Source of the DNA: Gemmatimonadota bacterium
Lineage (GTDB): Bacteria; Gemmatimonadota; Gemmatimonadetes; Longimicrobiales; Gaopeijiaceae
Direction of reading: 5' to 3'
DNA length: 44,445 nucleotides
Assembly: GCA_022571515.1 (NCBI GenBank)
Contig: JACZXQ010000026.1
Location: forward strand, 1-44,445
In this document: piece after piece, positions 41,329 through 44,445 of the stretch
Position numbering within the stretch: position 1 is the stretch's first letter
Layout: each line of letters starts with the position of its first letter
Position numbers and translations under genes: made by a program
Notes under the pieces: generated by a model
Told to the model about the DNA's origin: nothing
The model's input: only the letters and a program-made list of their open reading frames with translations
Database searches by the model: none

Positions 41329-43386
41329 TCAATCATCCAGACTCTTGAACACCGCATCCGCCAGGTCCCTGTAGAACTCAATGTTGACCTTTGTCCACAG
41401 GTCATCTGGCAGCTCGTTCAAAGCGCGACGCGCCGTCACCGGCATGAGGAGCGTCGTTGCCTGCTTGTCCACCGCCAACTCGGCGATGGCCACCGGGTTG
41501 GCGACCGGCTCGACGGACCCTCCTAGGTTGAGGGATCCCACGATGATGGTGCCGCCGCGGGTGTGGCGCTCGAGCAGTGCGCCGACCAATGCGATCAGAA
41601 CCGGGAGCCCGAGCCCGGTGCCGCTCTTGTCGGCGTCCATGGCCCGGAGCTGCATCGTGAACTCGTGCTCGCGGGGTGCTCGGTCGCCGACGAGCTCCTT
41701 CGTGTGGGCGTAGAGGTTCTGCTCTCCGACCTTGACACTCTCCCCGAAGGCCGGGGGCGTGGGGCGGTTGAGAACCTTCACGCCGCTGCCGGGTCCGACC
41801 GTGACCTCGATTCGGCAGAGCCCCGGTCCTGCTTCCAGTCCGGTGCTTACTGCCCAGACCTGTCCGGGCGGAAGCGGATCCTCGTCGATGGCTTCGTCGC
41901 TGTGGAGCTCCGGGGTCGCCACGAACTGCTCGACGCCCTCCACGCCGAGGGTGAAGCTGAAGTGGGTATTGCGGAACTCGCTCTTGAGACAGCGCTTCTG
42001 CTGCTCCTTCACCCGCCGGCGGGACTCGAGGGCGAGCCGGACGATCCACTCCAATTCTTCGTCCGGGACCGGCATCTCGGTGTCGGGGAAGAGGAGCTTG
42101 GTGAGCCCGCTCACCGTCTTTTGGACGGCTTCGATATCCCGGCCGCTCAGGGCGCCTCCCCAGAACACCCGGTTCTGGAGGACGGGCACTCGACTGCCCT
42201 CGCGCATCCGGCTCCAGCACTCGCTGAGGAAGTCGCTCACCAGGCCGAAGTGGTCGGTGAGGTGGTCGTTCGGGTTGAGCTTCGGAAAGTCCCATCCGGG
42301 CGCGAAGGCGTGGATGCGGTCGTGGAAGGCGGTGTCGTTCCGCATCTCCTTCGGCATGGGACTCAGCAGGTGTCCGATCCGTTGCTGCTGCTCCACGTCC
42401 ACATCGAAGTTGCCCACCATGACGATCCCGCCCTCGGCGCGGATGCTCTCCTTGCCGCGGCTGAACTCGCCGGAGGCCATGTACCCCTTCATGATGTTGA
42501 CGCCGTCCTTCTGATCGAACGAGACCCCGGACACCTCGTCGAAGCACACCACGTCGTAGTGGCAGACCAGCCCACGCTGGCCGTTCGCCATGTTCACGAA
42601 CATCTTGGCGACCGTGGCCTTGCCGCCCGAAATGAGGTGTGAGTAGGGGGAGATCTGCTGGTAGATGTGACTCTTTCCGGTGCCCCGGGGGCCGAGCTCC
42701 ACCAGGTTGTAGTTCCGCTCGACGAAGGGGATCATGCGGAGAAGCACCACCCTTTTTGCCCGCTCGCTCAGGGCGGACGGCTCGAGCCCGATGGAACGGA
42801 TCAGGAAATCACGCCACTCGTCGGTGGTGAAGCCACGCCGGCCGGCCGCGAGCACGCTGACCACGTGGGGACTCGACATCTGAATGGGACGGAGCGCAGC
42901 GATGCGGAACGGCCTGCCCGTCTTCTCCAGCGCCACCATGGGATCGTACTCGAGGGTAACCTCCGAGTAGAACCCGTCGGTGAGGATCCGCTCGTGCTCC
43001 TTGACGAGGGCGTCCGCGATCTGGACATCGCGCAGCGCGAGGCTCGGCAGCTCCGCCACGTAGCAGTCGTTCTTGGCGTCGAGCTTGGCCCTGACGTTGT
43101 CGATGAGCTTGACGGAGCCCTCGTTTCGGGCCTCGGCCTTGAAGAGCTCCTCGTCCCCGGTGCGCACGGTCCGTCCCCGGAGCTGCTTCTCGACGATCTC
43201 CAGCCCCTCGGCGATCTCGTCCTCGTCCGTGGTGGCGCAGTAGCGGCCGAGAAGGAACTCCACCACGTAGGTGGGCACGGGATACTGCCGTGCGTACTTC
43301 CGGACCAGATCCTTGCGGACCAAGTAGCCCTCGAAGGCGGACGCAGCCACCCGGTCCAGGTGATCCATCCGCATGGTCGTCGTCAT
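41329..43386 (-). CDS. brxL: BREX system Lon-like AAA+ protein BrxL
   Basis: 685 residues. The N-terminal BrxL-specific region (YPVPTYVVEFLLGRYCATTDE) is followed by the AAA+ core with Walker A GPRGTGKSH (about residue 235) and Walker B VVCFDEVSG (about 282), then a C-terminal Lon-like domain (about 560-680). In the Lon-like domain the positions of the catalytic Ser and Lys read SGTGLGLP and NPVAIAEL, so a proteolytic dyad is not recognisable. BrxL occurs in type 1 and type 4 BREX systems and is needed for phage restriction. The start overlaps the pglZ stop (ATGA). Confidence 0.9.
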   Translation of the reverse strand: MTTTMRMDHLDRVAASAFEGYLVRKDLVRKYARQYPVPTYVVEFLLGRYCATTDEDEIAEGLEIVEKQLRGRTVRTGDEELFKAEARNEGSVKLIDNVRAKLDAKNDCYVAELPSLALRDVQIADALVKEHERILTDGFYSEVTLEYDPMVALEKTGRPFRIAALRPIQMSSPHVVSVLAAGRRGFTTDEWRDFLIRSIGLEPSALSERAKRVVLLRMIPFVERNYNLVELGPRGTGKSHIYQQISPYSHLISGGKATVAKMFVNMANGQRGLVCHYDVVCFDEVSGVSFDQKDGVNIMKGYMASGEFSRGKESIRAEGGIVMVGNFDVDVEQQQRIGHLLSPMPKEMRNDTAFHDRIHAFAPGWDFPKLNPNDHLTDHFGLVSDFLSECWSRMREGSRVPVLQNRVFWGGALSGRDIEAVQKTVSGLTKLLFPDTEMPVPDEELEWIVRLALESRRRVKEQQKRCLKSEFRNTHFSFTLGVEGVEQFVATPELHSDEAIDEDPLPPGQVWAVSTGLEAGPGLCRIEVTVGPGSGVKVLNRPTPPAFGESVKVGEQNLYAHTKELVGDRAPREHEFTMQLRAMDADKSGTGLGLPVLIALVGALLERHTRGGTIIVGSLNLGGSVEPVANPVAIAELAVDKQATTLLMPVTARRALNELPDDLWTKVNIEFYRDLADAVFKSLDD

Positions 43387-44445
43387 GTCGAATCCCCCAC
43401 CCGGGTCTTCCTCTGAGCCAGTACGGTGTCGTCCTCGTCCAGGAGCACCAGCGTGAGATCGGCGTTCTCGTGCGTGTCATCCGCCATCACGAGACTCGCC
43501 CGGCCGTCTTCGTCGACCGCCTTGGCCGACGCGACGACGGAGGGGCCGTGCGCGCCCTCCAGGCGGAGGTCCGCACGCACCTCTCCACCCGCGCCCGTGG
43601 CCCGGACGGTGCACCGCATCCCCCGCCACGTCACCGAGTCGATGGTGGCCCGCACCGCACCGCCCCCACTCCGCTCCACCAGCAGATCGGGGATCAGGCA
43701 CTCCTGGATGCTGAGGCCCCCGTGGGCATAGGCGGTCGACTTGTTGAACGCCGAGATCCCGGGCGGGGTGGCGAATCGTTCAAGCGGATTCCAATGCCAT
43801 GGGGCCGTCGGCACCGAGACCTCCGAAGCTCCCGCCACCGTGGCGCAGCGGGACCACCGGCTCGCCGTGAGGTGCTTGGGGAGGTCGATCTTGGGCAGGC
43901 CGCCCGGGAGGAGGAGCCATCCGTGATCCGTGACGACCCGAACGGACGTCCATCCGCCGTCGAGGAGCGCGACGACGCGTTCAGCCAGCCGGTCGAGCTC
44001 GCTGTCGAGCTGGCGGGCGAGCCCCACCCCGAGCTTGTGGCCCAGACTGTCGATCTTGCCTTCCTCGGTCCAGCCGCGCGCGGTGTCGGACGTGGGCCAG
44101 TCCCCGGCGTCGCCCTGGAGCACCTGATAACCCGCCCCTTCGAGCTCGGTTCGGATTCTGGACGCGATGGCCGGCTTCCCTTCCGAAGCGGAGTCGGCCG
44201 GCGGGAAGAGTGGCGTGAAGTCCTCCGCCAGTTCTATCCCGAAGATCTCCTTGGCGACCGGTGTCACAGCTGGCTTAGCGGTGGCCGTGACGGTGGGCAG
44301 CGCGGCCCACCGATGGCCCACATGGACGCGGCAGCCTCGCCCCTCCAGCCGTTCGGCCAGCGCCTGCCCGAGGTCGTACCGCAGACCGTCGGCGAAGAGG
44401 AGGCATCCGCCCTCGGGGGCCTCCACAAGCTCCGCCGCCGGAGGC
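43383..44445 (-). CDS. pglZ: PglZ-family alkaline-phosphatase-like protein of BREX, partial
   Basis: The 3' part of the gene, at least 353 codons; the 5' end lies beyond the right edge. The GTG at 44426 is an internal codon, since the frame continues to the edge (AAELVEAPEGG). PglZ features: LFADGLRYDLG with the metal-binding Asp, ALPTVTATAKPAV with a likely nucleophile Thr, and VVTDHGWLLLPGGLPK. PglZ is the marker gene of BREX, and the order pglZ-brxL is that of type 1 loci, with brxA, brxB, brxC and pglX expected to the right. Confidence 0.88.
   Translation of the reverse strand, partial: PPAAELVEAPEGGCLLFADGLRYDLGQALAERLEGRGCRVHVGHRWAALPTVTATAKPAVTPVAKEIFGIELAEDFTPLFPPADSASEGKPAIASRIRTELEGAGYQVLQGDAGDWPTSDTARGWTEEGKIDSLGHKLGVGLARQLDSELDRLAERVVALLDGGWTSVRVVTDHGWLLLPGGLPKIDLPKHLTASRWSRCATVAGASEVSVPTAPWHWNPLERFATPPGISAFNKSTAYAHGGLSIQECLIPDLLVERSGGGAVRATIDSVTWRGMRCTVRATGAGGEVRADLRLEGAHGPSVVASAKAVDEDGRASLVMADDTHENADLTLVLLDEDDTVLAQRKTRVGDST

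Noticed and set aside
1-44445. CRISPR arrays, tRNA or rRNA genes, insertion-sequence transposases
   Set aside because: No spaced direct repeats, tRNA-like cloverleaf sequences, rRNA segments or transposase-like ORFs were recognised on either strand by eye. A tRNAscan or Infernal run would settle the RNA part.

Overview
The window looks like a chromosomal segment of a high-GC Gram-negative bacterium, most plausibly a Gemmatimonadota-type lineage from an environmental genome. The hints are two outer-membrane porin-like barrels, many lipoproteins and Tat signals, an ADOP-type (acidobacterial duplicated orphan permease) MacB-like permease, secreted amidohydrolases, dipeptidases and class C serine hydrolases, and an actinobacterial-style five-helix succinate dehydrogenase. 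The phylum is inferred from gene style; no rRNA or tRNA gene was seen.

Layout. (1) 1-8985, + strand: a tightly packed respiratory operon. It holds a porin, two diheme cytochromes c, a pentaheme cytochrome, a Tat-exported molybdopterin oxidoreductase, a four-cluster ferredoxin subunit, an NrfD/ActC-type quinol-binding membrane subunit and a tetraheme cytochrome. It resembles alternative complex III and Qrc, but the molybdopterin subunit keeps its Fe-S cysteines and a candidate Mo-ligand cysteine. About 15 bases after its last stop lies the cut-off 5' end of an S9 peptidase gene, so the operon seems to have landed there or a deletion joined the two. (2) 9502-14431: an OmpA/glycine-zipper lipoprotein, a serine hydrolase, and an oppositely oriented redox operon (DUF1111 diheme oxidoreductase, Rieske protein, second porin) whose promoter overlaps a DtxR/IdeR-like iron box. 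(3) 14727-21340, + strand: a lipoprotein dipeptidase and a dedicated fatty-acid synthesis cluster (FabI-like SDR, KAS III, FabA, FabZ-like, KAS II, ACP, PlsC-like acyltransferase). Four consecutive junctions are 4-base stop/start overlaps. (4) 21323-25600, - strand: a four-gene operon of an ArsM-like arsenite methyltransferase with the long C-terminal extension, a radical SAM protein, a metallophosphatase-fold protein that has lost metal ligands, and an FAD oxidoreductase. This is a candidate unrecognised organoarsenical pathway. (5) 25727-28328: an amidohydrolase and a lipoprotein.

(6) 28726-32131, - strand: sdhCAB. (7) 32363-36180: an intact ADOP permease followed by two oppositely oriented transporter relics (a C39-peptidase ABC exporter and a second ADOP permease). 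Each has collapsed through several internal deletions. (8) 36331-44445, - strand: a phage-defence island running off the right edge, with a partial PglZ, BrxL (BREX), a PHP-SMC-like ATPase (TrlF type), an AlbA_2/Schlafen-type protein and two small unrecognised proteins.

The most promising candidates for undescribed biology are the arsenic operon with its degenerate phosphatase, the complex-III-like Mo module, the iron-box-controlled DUF1111-Rieske-porin operon, and the TrlF/AlbA/small-protein extension of the BREX locus.
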